From: Dokdonella sp.
Lineage (GTDB): Bacteria > Pseudomonadota > Gammaproteobacteria > Xanthomonadales > Rhodanobacteraceae
Length of the DNA stretch: 64,000 nt
Direction of reading: 5' to 3'
Assembly (NCBI GenBank): GCA_016712865.1
Contig: JADJQH010000004.1
Location: 174,622 to 238,621, forward strand
Shown here: positions 18,536 to 28,443 of the stretch, piece by piece
How the letters are laid out: each line of letters begins with the position of its first letter
Position numbering within the stretch: the stretch's first letter is position 1
Made by a program: the position numbers and the translations under genes
Notes under the pieces: model-generated
What the model saw: the letters and a program-made list of their open reading frames with translations, nothing else
Databases searched by the model: none
Told to the model about the DNA's origin: nothing

Positions 18536-21067
18536 TCAGGCCTGCGTGCGCAGCGCAGAGAAGTCGACGCGTTTGATCAGCCGCGCCTGCCCCAGACGGC
18601 CGCCCTGCAGGTAATCGACGCCTGCGCCGCGCAAGGCCAGCAGGGTGGCATCGTTGTCGACCTCTCCCGCCACCACACGCATCTGCAAGGAGGTGGCGAG
18701 CTGGGCGATGGCAGTGATCTTGTCCAGATTGCGTTCGTCGTTGACGATGTCCTGAACGATGCTGCGATCCACGCGCACCATGTTGCCGGGCTGGTGCTGC
18801 GCATGCAGGAAGGGCAGCAGGCCGGCTTCGGCATCCGAGCCGTTGATGATGAAGCGGCAGCCCATCGCGCGCAGGCGGGCGATGAAATGCAAGGCGGCGG
18901 GCAGGTTGGAAAGCTCGGGGCTGTCGTTGATCTCGAACAGCAGGCAGGACGCCGCAACCCCGGTGTCCACGATGGCCTTCTCGATTTCCGCAAGCACTTC
19001 GGGGTCGGCCACGGTGGCCGGGGACAGCCGCGCGATCAGTCCAACGCGCGCGCGCGCTGCGCCGCTTGTGGCCAGGTGATTGAGCAGGCCATGGATCACC
19101 CACAGGTCGATGCGCTGAACCATGCCGACGCGCTCGGCCAGTGGAATGAAGGCACGCGGCTGGATCAGTTGGCCATCCTTGCCGACCATGCGCAGTTGCA
19201 CCGCAAACAAGGGATCGTGGCGCAATTGGTCGAACCGCCAGCCAAAATCCTCGGCCACCGGAGCGGACCCTTCAGGCAGGTTGGCAAGCGCAACCACGGG
19301 TTGCACCAGCATGACAAAGCGCGCCTGCTCCAAGGCAAGCCGCAGGCGTTCGCTGGGATTGTTTATCGGTGTCACCAGCGTCTGTTCGCCCACCGGGCCG
19401 GCGTCGCCCGGCTCGTCCGGATTCTTGCCGCGTGCAGCCGCGCGTGCACGCTCCAGCACTTCATCCGCAGTCAGCGCGCCCGGCGTCAGCAGTTCCGCGC
19501 CGATGCGTGCCTTGACCGTGCGCGAATTGCCGCCGACCGTGTATTCGCGTCCATCCAGCAACTGCTGGAAGCTGCTGCGCAACACATCGATGTTGTCGAC
19601 CTGTACCTGGGTCAGCAGCAGCAGGAAGGCATCGCCCTCGCCGCGCGCAAGCACGTCACCTTCGCGCAGGCGGTGGGCAAGCGCATGTGCCACGGTGCGC
19701 AGCAATTCATCACCGCGTGGCGGATCCTGATCTTCCTCACGATCCAGCTCGACCTGCAGCAGGGCCGAATAACCTCCGCGCTCGCGCAGGCGGGTCAGCT
19801 CGGCAATCAGGCGTTGGCGCAGGTGACGCGTGTTCGGCAAACCGGTCAGCGGGTCGTGGCTGAGTTCCCAGCGCAAGCGCTCGGCGGTGCGACGTTCGGC
19901 GATATCGCGGAACACCACCACCGCGCCTTGTGTCTGGCGGTGCGAGGACAGCGGCAGCACGGCATATTCAACCGGCACCCCGCTGCCATCACGACGACGG
20001 AACATGGTTTCCACGCGGTGCATGGGGATGCCATCGCGATAGGCACGCACCAACGGTGAACTGCGCGGATTTTCCTGCGGATGCACGGTGGCCTGCGCCA
20101 GCAGGCCGAGGAGATCGTCTTCGTCGGCGTAGCCGAGCATGCGCAAGCCGGTGGGATTGATGAAGCTGATGCGACCTTCGCCATCGACGCCCAGCACGCC
20201 ATCACCGACCGAGCCGAGGATGCCGTCGAGCTGTTCGCGACCGAGGTCTGCCGTCTTGCGCATCTCGATGGTTCGGGCCAGAGTGCGCACGCGGGTGAGA
20301 AACAGGTCGCGCGCTTCGTTCTTGAACATGCATTCGCTGGCCCCGGCTTGCAGGCAACGGCGGATGATGTCCTCGCGGTAAGTGCCGGTGATGACGGCCA
20401 CCAGCGGTGCCGGATTGCGCTGGCACAACTTGCGGCACAACTCATCACCACTGCCATCCGGCAGGAAGTAGTCGACGATGGCCATGTCGTAGTCGCAGGA
20501 TTCAACCAGCCGTTCGGCTTCTTCGATGGACGCGGCGACATCCACCCGATAGCCCTGGCGCTCCAGCATGTCGCTGTAGGCCTGGCACACGCTCTTGGAA
20601 TCATCGACAAACAGGATGCGGATACGGTCGGCGGCATCGGCGGGCGCGGCATCGAGGCCGATTTCCTCGGGTGCCAACTCGCGTACGCTGGCCGGGATGC
20701 GACTGAACTGCGACCACAGCAGCACCTGGCCACGCAGGGTTGCCGCATTCCAGGCGCGGATTTCAGCCGTTTCCTCGTGCGCCATGAGCAAGGTTGCCGG
20801 CGCATCGGCGGCATCGCGGGTGTATTCGAGCAGGGCGCGGAACTCACGTGTCATGCGGGCCGGCGCTCCGATCACGGCGAGGGCGTACGGCAAGGCATTG
20901 GACGCCGGGTTGCCCAGGCGACGCAGGTGGTCGCAGGCTTCCAGGTAATTGCCGATCTCGGCGCGCACCGGAAGCTCCGCCGCCGCCAGCGTGCGTCGCA
21001 GCAGATGGTTCAAGGTGGTCGAGCGCTCGACGATCAGGATTCCGCTCAAGGCAGCCTCGGCTTTCAA
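18536..21067 (-). CDS. Response regulator-PAS-GGDEF-EAL protein with degenerate output domains (FimX-like)
   Basis: 843 aa. The N-terminal receiver-like domain (1-130) lacks clear acidic residues. A second, complete receiver (about 148-265) has FVDDS at 153-157, phospho-acceptor D199 in AIVDYFLP, and K249. A PAS domain (about 285-390) follows. The GGDEF domain (about 405-565) has the active-site motif replaced by RGEGDA (475-480). In the EAL domain (about 590-840) EAL is replaced by LVQPVV and DDFG by NGSD. Both cyclase and phosphodiesterase activity are therefore unlikely. The layout resembles FimX, a c-di-GMP-binding regulator of type IV pili, but no pilus gene is nearby. Confidence 0.85.
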   Translation of the reverse strand: MKAEAALSGILIVERSTTLNHLLRRTLAAAELPVRAEIGNYLEACDHLRRLGNPASNALPYALAVIGAPARMTREFRALLEYTRDAADAPATLLMAHEETAEIRAWNAATLRGQVLLWSQFSRIPASVRELAPEEIGLDAAPADAADRIRILFVDDSKSVCQAYSDMLERQGYRVDVAASIEEAERLVESCDYDMAIVDYFLPDGSGDELCRKLCQRNPAPLVAVITGTYREDIIRRCLQAGASECMFKNEARDLFLTRVRTLARTIEMRKTADLGREQLDGILGSVGDGVLGVDGEGRISFINPTGLRMLGYADEDDLLGLLAQATVHPQENPRSSPLVRAYRDGIPMHRVETMFRRRDGSGVPVEYAVLPLSSHRQTQGAVVVFRDIAERRTAERLRWELSHDPLTGLPNTRHLRQRLIAELTRLRERGGYSALLQVELDREEDQDPPRGDELLRTVAHALAHRLREGDVLARGEGDAFLLLLTQVQVDNIDVLRSSFQQLLDGREYTVGGNSRTVKARIGAELLTPGALTADEVLERARAAARGKNPDEPGDAGPVGEQTLVTPINNPSERLRLALEQARFVMLVQPVVALANLPEGSAPVAEDFGWRFDQLRHDPLFAVQLRMVGKDGQLIQPRAFIPLAERVGMVQRIDLWVIHGLLNHLATSGAARARVGLIARLSPATVADPEVLAEIEKAIVDTGVAASCLLFEINDSPELSNLPAALHFIARLRAMGCRFIINGSDAEAGLLPFLHAQHQPGNMVRVDRSIVQDIVNDERNLDKITAIAQLATSLQMRVVAGEVDNDATLLALRGAGVDYLQGGRLGQARLIKRVDFSALRTQA

Positions 21068-21249
21068 TCTGCAAACAGGATATCGCCCCTACACTTCCGT
21101 CACGGCGCGGCAGCCGCAATACGGCGCGCTTGCCCCAGGCAACGGAACCCGAGGGCAATCAGAACAGCACGCGATTCGCAATGCAAGGCTGCAAGGGCCG
21201 TGCACTGCGCTTGCAGGGGTGAGGCAGGTCCGTCGTGGCTGCGGGGTGA

Positions 21250-22287
<1,038 letters not shown>

Positions 22288-22321
22288 AAAGATCCCGCAA
22301 CATCAGACTTGGAGAACCGCC

Positions 22322-23209
22322 ATGCAGATGGTCGAATCGGAAACCCGCGTGCCCTACATGACTGCCAGCGAGCCAGCGCAGTACGCGGTGTTCGGCCAGC
22401 CGGTGGCGCATTCGTTGTCGCCAAGAATCCACAACGCGTTTGCGCGGCAGTTGGGCATTGCCCTCGAATACCGACCCATTGAAACATCCGCCGAAGGCTT
22501 TGCCGCAGCGCTGAAGAAGTTTGCCGACCTCGGTGGCGCCGGTGCCAATGTCACCTTGCCGCTCAAACAGGTGGCGGCAAAAGCCTGTGCCAGCCTGAGC
22601 GATCGTGCGCGCCGCGCCGACAGCGTCAACACCCTGTCGCGCAGTGGCGATGGCTGGCATGGAGACAGCACCGATGGCGTCGGCTTGATCCGTGACATCA
22701 CCAGTCGTCATCGCCTGTTCGTGCGCGGTCGGCGCACCTTGCTGCTCGGCGCCGGCGGTGCGGCACGCGCGGTGGCGTTTGCCCTGCTCGATGCCGGCGT
22801 GCCGGAATTGACCATTGCCAACCGCACGCCCGAGCGCGCCGACGCGCTGGCCGATGCCATTGGCCAACCCAAGCGCGTGCACACGCGCTATTGGGATGAT
22901 CTCGGCAACTGGGGCGCGTTCGATTTGCTCATCAATGCGACATCGGCCGGTCACGGCGGAGCGGCGCTCAGCCTGCCGTCCTCGCTGTTGGCGCCGCGCG
23001 CGGTTTGCTATGACCTCTCCTATGGCAAGGCGGCGTTCGGGTTTCTCGCCTGGGCACGCAGCGTGGGTGCCGAACATGCGCTGGATGGACTGGGCATGTT
23101 GATCGAACAGGCGGCCGAAGCCTTCGAGTTGTGGCATGGCCAGCGACCGGACACCGATGCGCTGTACGCCGAGTTGCGTGCCTACGTACCGGGCAATGCC
23201 GAAGACTGA
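22322..23209 (+). CDS. aroE: Shikimate dehydrogenase
   Basis: 295-aa NADP-dependent reductase of the shikimate pathway. The substrate loop SLSPRIHN lies at about residues 27-34. The nucleotide-binding loop GAGGAARAV (about 143-151) and the NRT motif after it indicate NADP preference. The C-terminal GLGMLIEQAAEAFELWHG is typical. ATG 22322 has GGAGAA upstream and is preferred over the long upstream extension. It lies downstream of hemB, with ykgJ immediately after its stop. Confidence 0.95.
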   Translation: MQMVESETRVPYMTASEPAQYAVFGQPVAHSLSPRIHNAFARQLGIALEYRPIETSAEGFAAALKKFADLGGAGANVTLPLKQVAAKACASLSDRARRADSVNTLSRSGDGWHGDSTDGVGLIRDITSRHRLFVRGRRTLLLGAGGAARAVAFALLDAGVPELTIANRTPERADALADAIGQPKRVHTRYWDDLGNWGAFDLLINATSAGHGGAALSLPSSLLAPRAVCYDLSYGKAAFGFLAWARSVGAEHALDGLGMLIEQAAEAFELWHGQRPDTDALYAELRAYVPGNAED

Positions 23210-23216
23210 CGATGCG

Positions 23217-23474
23217 ATGAGTTGTCGCAGCGGTTGCGGCGCCTGCTGCATCGCGCCGTCGATTTCTTCGCCGATTCCCGGCATGCCCAACGGCAAACCC
23301 GCAGGCGTGCGCTGCGCGCAACTCACCGCCGACAACGCCTGTGCGATTTTCGGCAGACCCGAGCGCCCCGAGGTCTGCGTTCGCTTGCGCCCAAACGCCG
23401 CGATGTGCGGCACAAATCGCGAGCATGCGCTGAGGTTTCTTGCCAATCTGGAACAACTCACCCGCGTGGCATGA
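23217..23474 (+). CDS. ykgJ: YkgJ-type cysteine-cluster protein
   Basis: 85 aa. The start MSCRSGCGACCIAPSISSP has the CxxxCxxCC cluster of the PF03692 zinc/iron-chelating family. Further cysteines (VRCAQL, ACAIF, EVCVRL, MCGTN) complete a metal-binding set, and the protein closely resembles E. coli YkgJ as I recall it. An in-frame ATG at 23196 would add seven residues overlapping aroE. Metal binding is likely; the cellular role is unknown. Confidence 0.88.
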   Translation: MSCRSGCGACCIAPSISSPIPGMPNGKPAGVRCAQLTADNACAIFGRPERPEVCVRLRPNAAMCGTNREHALRFLANLEQLTRVA

Positions 23475-23500
23475 CACTCTGATGAATAGCGGCCGCGCAG

Positions 23501-23785
23501 TCAGCTCGCCGCATCACGAAACGCTTTCAATACAGCGTTCATGCGTGTCTGCCAGCCGGTGCCTTGGCGGCGGTACCACTCCAGCACGTCTCTATCCACG
23601 CGCAGTGCAATCTGCTCTTTGCGCTCTTCCGGTGGCTTGGCAGGTCGACCGCGCTTTGCCCGTAGCTCCGCAACACCTTGATGCGCAGTCGCGCCTTTCC
23701 AGTATTTCAGCGTCGTTGCCTTGTTCTTCGGATCGTACGGCACGTCAGATTTGGGGGTACGCTTGGTAGTACGCTTCACGTTCAT
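23501..23785 (-). CDS. brnA: BrnA-family antitoxin
   Basis: 94 aa. The basic N-terminal half has YDPKNKATTLKYWKG, and the C-terminal ribbon-helix-helix has KEQIALRVDRDVLEWYR and GWQTRMNAVLKAF, as in BrnA/DUF4415. BrnA neutralises the RNase toxin BrnT and represses the operon. Its start overlaps the brnT end by 41 nt, the usual toxin-first order. Intact. Confidence 0.92.
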   Translation of the reverse strand: MNVKRTTKRTPKSDVPYDPKNKATTLKYWKGATAHQGVAELRAKRGRPAKPPEERKEQIALRVDRDVLEWYRRQGTGWQTRMNAVLKAFRDAAS

Positions 23786-24017
23786 AAGGCTCTGCCTCGC
23801 GGCACGAAATCAATCGGGGCCCGTCCTCGCGGTCGGTCCATACAAGTACAACCACACGACCAAGCGCCCAGCCCAGGCTGATCAATCGCTGCTCGCCGTA
23901 GTCTTCCCGCTCATCCTCGCGGGTGAGCATCGGGCCATCAAACGCATCCATGCAGCCAGGCAGGTCAACACCGTGCTTGCGCAAGTTCTTGCGGCGTTTC
24001 GCGGGATCGTGGCTCAT
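23745..24017 (-). CDS. brnT: BrnT-family ribonuclease toxin
   Basis: 90-aa toxin of the BrnT/DUF497 family. NLRKHGVDLPGCMDAFDGP near the N-terminus (usual pattern KHGV-F--A--F), EQRLISLGWALGRVVVLVWTDRE in the middle, and RLISCREAEPYEREAYYQ at the end, where family members read ISARKA-ERE. It cleaves RNA when free of BrnA. Ser-Cys replaces the more usual Ser-Ala in the ISARKA block; the effect is unknown. Starts at ATG 24017 beside the inverted repeat 24018-24036. Confidence 0.9.
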   Translation of the reverse strand: MSHDPAKRRKNLRKHGVDLPGCMDAFDGPMLTREDEREDYGEQRLISLGWALGRVVVLVWTDREDGPRLISCREAEPYEREAYYQAYPQI

Positions 24018-24036
24018 GCATAATTAGCGTATATGC
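24018..24036. promoter_or_regulatory. Candidate BrnA operator
   Basis: An AT-rich inverted repeat, GCATA-9 nt-TATGC, directly precedes the brnT start codon. BrnA-type antitoxins bind their own promoter region, so this is a plausible site. The remaining DNA up to 24276 shows no credible gene. Confidence 0.4.
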
Positions 24037-24276
24037 AATAATGTCGGCATGCAACTCCCTCGAACGCGTGAGCGGACTTCTCGGTAGAGGCCGCGCTGAT
24101 CAGGCCCCGCGCGTCCCGAACGATCTGCAAGGCTCGGGACAAAACCGTGAAAGCAATCGAGAGCAGGGACAATTTTCCGTTCGTGGTGAGCCAGTCGAAC
24201 CATGAACGGAATCCCGAACATTACACGCATCCTTCGATCGGACTTGGTGGCTCGATACCAAGGACTCGTGCGGGAA

Positions 24277-24693
24277 TCAATGGCCCTGGCCTGCTTGTTC
24301 GCCTTTCGACGAATTCGCGCATGGTTCCGGTCGCAGCCACAGCCAGATTCCGGTCAGCAACATCACGGAAATTCCGGTCGCTGCCATCCACAGGCGCGGT
24401 GCGGTGAGCAGCAGGATCACGGCACAGGCCAGCATGGTGATGGTCGCCAGCCATTTGTTGCTGCGCCTGACAGCACCCTGGGCTTGCCAGTCGCGAATCA
24501 GCGGTCCGAAGGTGCGGTGTTCGATCAGCCATCGATGCAGGCGCGTTGATCCGCGCGCTGCGGCCCACGCGGCAAGCAGAATGAACGGCGTGGTCGGCAG
24601 GCCCGGCAGCACGATGCCGATGATGCCGAGCGCCAGCATCACGCAAGCGAATGCGAGATACAGCCAGCGTGGTACGAGGGATGATCGGTTCAT
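24277..24693 (-). CDS. YbaN-like DUF454 inner-membrane protein
   Basis: 138 aa with the DUF454 pattern: LGIIGIVLPGLPTTPFILLAAW (about residues 22-43, more than one conserved Pro-Thr), HRTFGPLIRDWQAQGAVRR and two later membrane helices ending WLWLRP. The length is normal for the family; the function is unknown. It follows the gamma carbonic anhydrase gene on the same strand. Confidence 0.85.
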   Translation of the reverse strand: MNRSSLVPRWLYLAFACVMLALGIIGIVLPGLPTTPFILLAAWAAARGSTRLHRWLIEHRTFGPLIRDWQAQGAVRRSNKWLATITMLACAVILLLTAPRLWMAATGISVMLLTGIWLWLRPEPCANSSKGEQAGQGH

Positions 24694-24735
24694 TGCCTGG
24701 AAAGTCGGATTGCGGTACGTGCCAGACGGCCCGCG

Positions 24736-25272
24736 TCAGCCCGTTTCGGCGAGATAGCGATCCTTCAGCCGCACATAGTGCTGGGCCGAGTAGTACAGGC
24801 GCTCGATTTCCGCTTCGCTCAACTTGCGCACGCAGCGCGCCGGATTGCCGAGCCACAATTCGCCCTCGCCGACGACCTTGCCCGGGCTGACCACGGCACC
24901 GGCACCGATCATGCTGTGCTTGCCGATCACCGCGCCATCCAGAATCGTGGATTGCATGCCGATCAGGCAGGCATCGTGCACGGTGCAGGCATGCACCACG
25001 GCGGCGTGGCCGATGGTGACGTCGGCACCGATAATCAGTGGGAAACCCTCGCCGGTGTACGGGCCGGCATGGGTGACGTGCAGCACGGCGCCATCCTGCA
25101 CGTTGGTACGCGCACCGATGCGCACGTGGTGGACATCACCGCGTGCCACCGCAAACGGCCAGATCGAAGCATCCTCGCCCAGATGCACGTCGCCGATCAC
25201 GCTGGCCTGCTCATCCACGTAGGCGCGGGGTCCAAGGGTGGGCAGCATGCCCTGGTAGCTGCGTACGCTCAT
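24736..25272 (-). CDS. Gamma-class carbonic anhydrase family protein
   Basis: 178 aa from ATG 25272 (MSVRSYQGMLPTLG). A left-handed beta-helix of hexapeptide repeats is visible (ASVIGDVHLGEDASIWPFAV, TIGHAAVVHACTVHDACLIG). The three metal histidines appear in DGAVLHVTH, VTIGHAAVVHAC and the neighbouring turn. Proteins of this group include YrdA and CaiE; many are of unproven carbonic anhydrase activity. The frame extends upstream but lacks homology. It diverges from the aldehyde dehydrogenase gene. Confidence 0.88.
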   Translation of the reverse strand: MSVRSYQGMLPTLGPRAYVDEQASVIGDVHLGEDASIWPFAVARGDVHHVRIGARTNVQDGAVLHVTHAGPYTGEGFPLIIGADVTIGHAAVVHACTVHDACLIGMQSTILDGAVIGKHSMIGAGAVVSPGKVVGEGELWLGNPARCVRKLSEAEIERLYYSAQHYVRLKDRYLAETG

Positions 25273-25349
25273 GGTCGTTCCGGGAAAGGAGAAGGGAAAA
25301 CTAGCACGGCGCGTGTGGTGGCGCAGCGTCCATGCAATAGACTGCGCGC

Positions 25350-26759
25350 ATGGAAACGAAACCAACCATCGACTTGAGCGCGTTGCTGGAACGGCAACGC
25401 AAGGCCTGGAGCGCCAACCCGCCGGATCGTGCCCAGCGCATGGCCGACATGGCCGCCCTGCGTGAAGCCGTGGTGCGGCGCATGCCGGCTCTGGTGGCGG
25501 CGATGCAGGCGGATTTTGGCCATCGCTCGCGCCACGAAAGCCTGATCAGCGACGGCGTGATCGTGTTGCAGGAAATCGATCACGTGCGCAAGCATCTGCG
25601 ACGCTGGATGCGACCCAAGCGCCGCTTTGCCGATTGGCTGTTCTGGCCTGCGCGCACGGAGCTGCAATACCGCGCGGTGGGCGTGGTCGGCATCATTTCA
25701 CCGTGGAATTATCCGGTGAACCTTGGCTTGGTGCCGCTGGTGACGGCGATAGCCGCCGGCAACCATGTGATGCTCAAACCCTCCGAGTACACGCCACACA
25801 CTTCGCGCGCACTGACCGAATTGTTTGCCGAGGTGTTTCCCCCCGAACGCGTGAGCGTGGTGGAAGGCGGCGCCGAACTGGCCGCACGTTTTGCCGCGCT
25901 GCCGTTCGATCACCTGTTCTTCACCGGCTCCACCGCAGTCGGGCGCAAGGTGATGGCTGCCGCCGCGCCCAACCTGACGCCGCTGACCCTGGAACTCGGT
26001 GGCAAGTCGCCGGCCATCATTGCCGCGGATTACCCGATTGAAACCGCTGCCGCGCGCATTGCCGCTGGAAAATTCTTCAATGCCGGGCAAACCTGCATTG
26101 CCCCGGACTATGTGCTGGTACCCCGCGCAAAGCGCGATGCGCTGGTGGATGCGTTGCGCCAATGCGTGGAACGCAGTTATCCGGATTTTTCACAGAATCA
26201 GGACTTCACCAGCATCATCAACGAGGGTCATTTCAATCGACTGCGTGGACTGGTTGACGAAGCACGCGCAGCCGGCGCACGCATCATCAGTTTGCCGAAC
26301 GATGCCGCGCACGATCCGGCGCGACGGCGCTTCGCACCCACCCTGGTGCTGGACGCGCCGCTGGATTCGCGCCTGATGCAGGAGGAGATCTTTGGCCCGG
26401 TACTGCCCTTGGTTCCCTATGACACTCTCGATCAGGCGCTGCAGTTGATTGCGGCCCTGCCAAGGCCGCTCGCCCTGTATCACTTTGACCATGACCGCAA
26501 ACGCACGCGCCGGGTGATTGCCGCGCAACTGGCCGGTGGCGTCAATGTCAACGATTGCCTGTTGCAGTTCGGCCAGACCCATTTGCCGTTTGGCGGCATC
26601 GGCCCATCCGGCATGGGCCAGTACCACGGCCACGCGGGATTCCTCGCCATGTCCAAGCAGTTGCCGATCATGTACCAGTCGCGTTGGCCAAGCTGGGCCT
26701 TGATGCGGCCGCCCTATGGAAAGCTGGCGGAGCGCTTGATTGGCTGGCTGGTACGCTGA
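25350..26759 (+). CDS. NAD(P)-dependent aldehyde dehydrogenase (coniferyl-aldehyde type)
   Basis: 469 aa. The NAD site GSTAVGRKVMAAAA, general base glutamate in LELGGKSPAI, and nucleophile cysteine in FNAGQTCIAPDYVL are all present. The C-terminal PFGGIGPSGMGQYHG is typical. A short N-terminus and RTELQYRAVGVVGIISPWNYP place it with the coniferyl-/fatty-aldehyde branch of class 3-like enzymes. The true substrate is not evident. It diverges from the carbonic anhydrase gene. Confidence 0.9.
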   Translation: METKPTIDLSALLERQRKAWSANPPDRAQRMADMAALREAVVRRMPALVAAMQADFGHRSRHESLISDGVIVLQEIDHVRKHLRRWMRPKRRFADWLFWPARTELQYRAVGVVGIISPWNYPVNLGLVPLVTAIAAGNHVMLKPSEYTPHTSRALTELFAEVFPPERVSVVEGGAELAARFAALPFDHLFFTGSTAVGRKVMAAAAPNLTPLTLELGGKSPAIIAADYPIETAAARIAAGKFFNAGQTCIAPDYVLVPRAKRDALVDALRQCVERSYPDFSQNQDFTSIINEGHFNRLRGLVDEARAAGARIISLPNDAAHDPARRRFAPTLVLDAPLDSRLMQEEIFGPVLPLVPYDTLDQALQLIAALPRPLALYHFDHDRKRTRRVIAAQLAGGVNVNDCLLQFGQTHLPFGGIGPSGMGQYHGHAGFLAMSKQLPIMYQSRWPSWALMRPPYGKLAERLIGWLVR

Positions 26760-26827
26760 CGCCCTGTTGATTCAACATGGCGTCAAGCTTGCATGTGCGC
26801 TGCGAGCGCAAACGCCGACAACCGATC

Positions 26828-27532
26828 ATGACCCGCAAATCCGAATACATTCCCGCCCGCCGCAATGCGCGGGAAACCGAATCCGAACTGGCGCAGCGCA
26901 TCAGTCGCCAGTTGCTGGATCTGGTCAGCAAGATTCCTCCGACGCGTGAAGCCGCGGGTGCAGACGCCGACGCGCGCGCGCGGGCGCTGACCCAGATCGC
27001 GGCCAACAAGGCCGCCCTCGCCGCCGGCACCCTGGCCTTGCCACCCGGTCCGCTTGGTTGGTTGACCCTGGTCCCCGAGCTGCTGGCAATCTGGCGCATC
27101 CAGGCGCAACTGGTTGCCGATCTGTCGGGCGTGTTTGGCGTCAATGCACGGCTCAATCGTGAGCAGATGTTGTACTGCCTGTTCCGGCATACCGCGGCAC
27201 AAGCGGTGCGCGATCTGGTGGTGAGGGTGGGTGGTCGCCTGCTCGCCCAGGATGTTTCGGTGCGGGTCATCGAGCGCGTGGCCACGGCCATCGGCATCAA
27301 GGTGACCCGGCGCATCATCGGCGGTGGCATCGCGCGCTGGTTGCCGGTGGTGGGTGCGGTCGGCGTGGGTGCCTATGCCTGGTACGACACGCGCCAGGTG
27401 GCGCGCACTGCCATCCGTCTGTTTGGCAAGGGTCCGAGCAATGTGGACAAGGTACTTGCCGCGCTGGATGCCGAAGAAGCCGCGCTGGCCGCGCAGGAAG
27501 ACGCGCCGTCCCGATCCCGCGAGCGTGCGTGA
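26828..27532 (+). CDS. EcsC-like hydrophobic protein
   Basis: 234 aa from ATG 26828 (MTRKSEYIPARRN); upstream residues in the same frame are not convincing. The hydrophobic block LALPPGPLGWLTLVPELLAIW and a C-terminal RWLPVVGAVGVGAYAWYDT segment recall EcsC family proteins. Basic N-terminus and acidic alanine-rich C-terminus. The function is unknown and the family call is tentative. Follows the aldehyde dehydrogenase on the same strand. Confidence 0.6.
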   Translation: MTRKSEYIPARRNARETESELAQRISRQLLDLVSKIPPTREAAGADADARARALTQIAANKAALAAGTLALPPGPLGWLTLVPELLAIWRIQAQLVADLSGVFGVNARLNREQMLYCLFRHTAAQAVRDLVVRVGGRLLAQDVSVRVIERVATAIGIKVTRRIIGGGIARWLPVVGAVGVGAYAWYDTRQVARTAIRLFGKGPSNVDKVLAALDAEEAALAAQEDAPSRSRERA

Positions 27533-27548
27533 ACAGCAGCAGTTCGAG

Positions 27549-28226
27549 TCAGTCTGCAATTCGCTGGCGACGCAGGCGCATGCGATAGACCGCATAGGCG
27601 ATCGCTGCACATGCGGTCAACGCGGCCGGGAAATACAGGGAGGCAAAACCGAGGCGATCAAAGGCGATGGCACCGGCAAAGCTGCCGCAAAGAAATCCAC
27701 CAATCACCGAAATGCAGAGTTTCAGACGACGCCTGTCCACCGGCAGGCCGCGCAGTGCGTGACCCAGGAAAATGCCGAGGTCGGTGAACATGCCGGTCAG
27801 ATGCGTGGTGCGCACCACGGCACCGCTGTAGGCGCTGACCATGGCGTTCTGCAAGCCGCAGGCACCTGCCGCCAGCACCATGCCGAGGTTGCTGCGTGAT
27901 TGCAGCAGCGGAACGGCGCTGGCGAGCAGAACCGCCGCCAACAGCAGTGCCACGCTGTAGCGTCGTCCCAGTTGCAGGGTGCTGTCCTGCACCAGATAGC
28001 CGCTCAGCGCGCAGCCCACCACGAAGGCCGCGATGATTGCGGCAACCTGGCCCATCTCGGCAAGATTGCCGCGTGCCAGGGCTTCGGCAAGCAGGCTGGT
28101 GTTGCCGGTGTGGTGGGTGATCGAATGGCGATCAAACCCGAGCAGGCCGGCAACGTTGACCATGCCGGCGACAAAGGCGAGCAGCCAGGCACCGGTCCAA
28201 ACCCAGGAAGGCAACTTCGAGATCAT
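27549..28226 (-). CDS. YoaK-family (DUF1275) membrane protein
   Basis: 225 aa with about six membrane helices. Family features: AFVAGMVNVAGLLGFDRHSITHHTGNTS near the N-terminus (split motif GxxNxxG...HxTGN), GLQNAMVSAYSGAVVRTTHLTG in the middle and a basic C-terminus. The family is uncharacterised. It faces the EcsC-like gene end to end with 16 bp between stops. The 217 bp upstream to the efflux operon show no gene. Confidence 0.88.
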   Translation of the reverse strand: MISKLPSWVWTGAWLLAFVAGMVNVAGLLGFDRHSITHHTGNTSLLAEALARGNLAEMGQVAAIIAAFVVGCALSGYLVQDSTLQLGRRYSVALLLAAVLLASAVPLLQSRSNLGMVLAAGACGLQNAMVSAYSGAVVRTTHLTGMFTDLGIFLGHALRGLPVDRRRLKLCISVIGGFLCGSFAGAIAFDRLGFASLYFPAALTACAAIAYAVYRMRLRRQRIAD

Positions 28227-28443
28227 GGAAAGCTATCGGGTCCGCACCGGATGCTAGGGATTCGCAGCGACGCACGCATCTTGCATCAAACGCAGGCACA
28301 GCGCGTCCACGCGGGCTTCCGCATGGCGTGAAAGCCCCGCCGATTCATGGTTATCCCCCATTGGTCATGGGCTGGATGGCTTGCCTTGCGGTGCTGCGGC
28401 CCCTATTATTGTACCGATTGGTTTTGTATTCATGGATGTGACC

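Noticed and set aside
24024..24276. Short ORFs between brnT and the DUF454 gene
   Set aside because: No homology, no ribosome-binding site, and frames extend as shadows of the neighbour.
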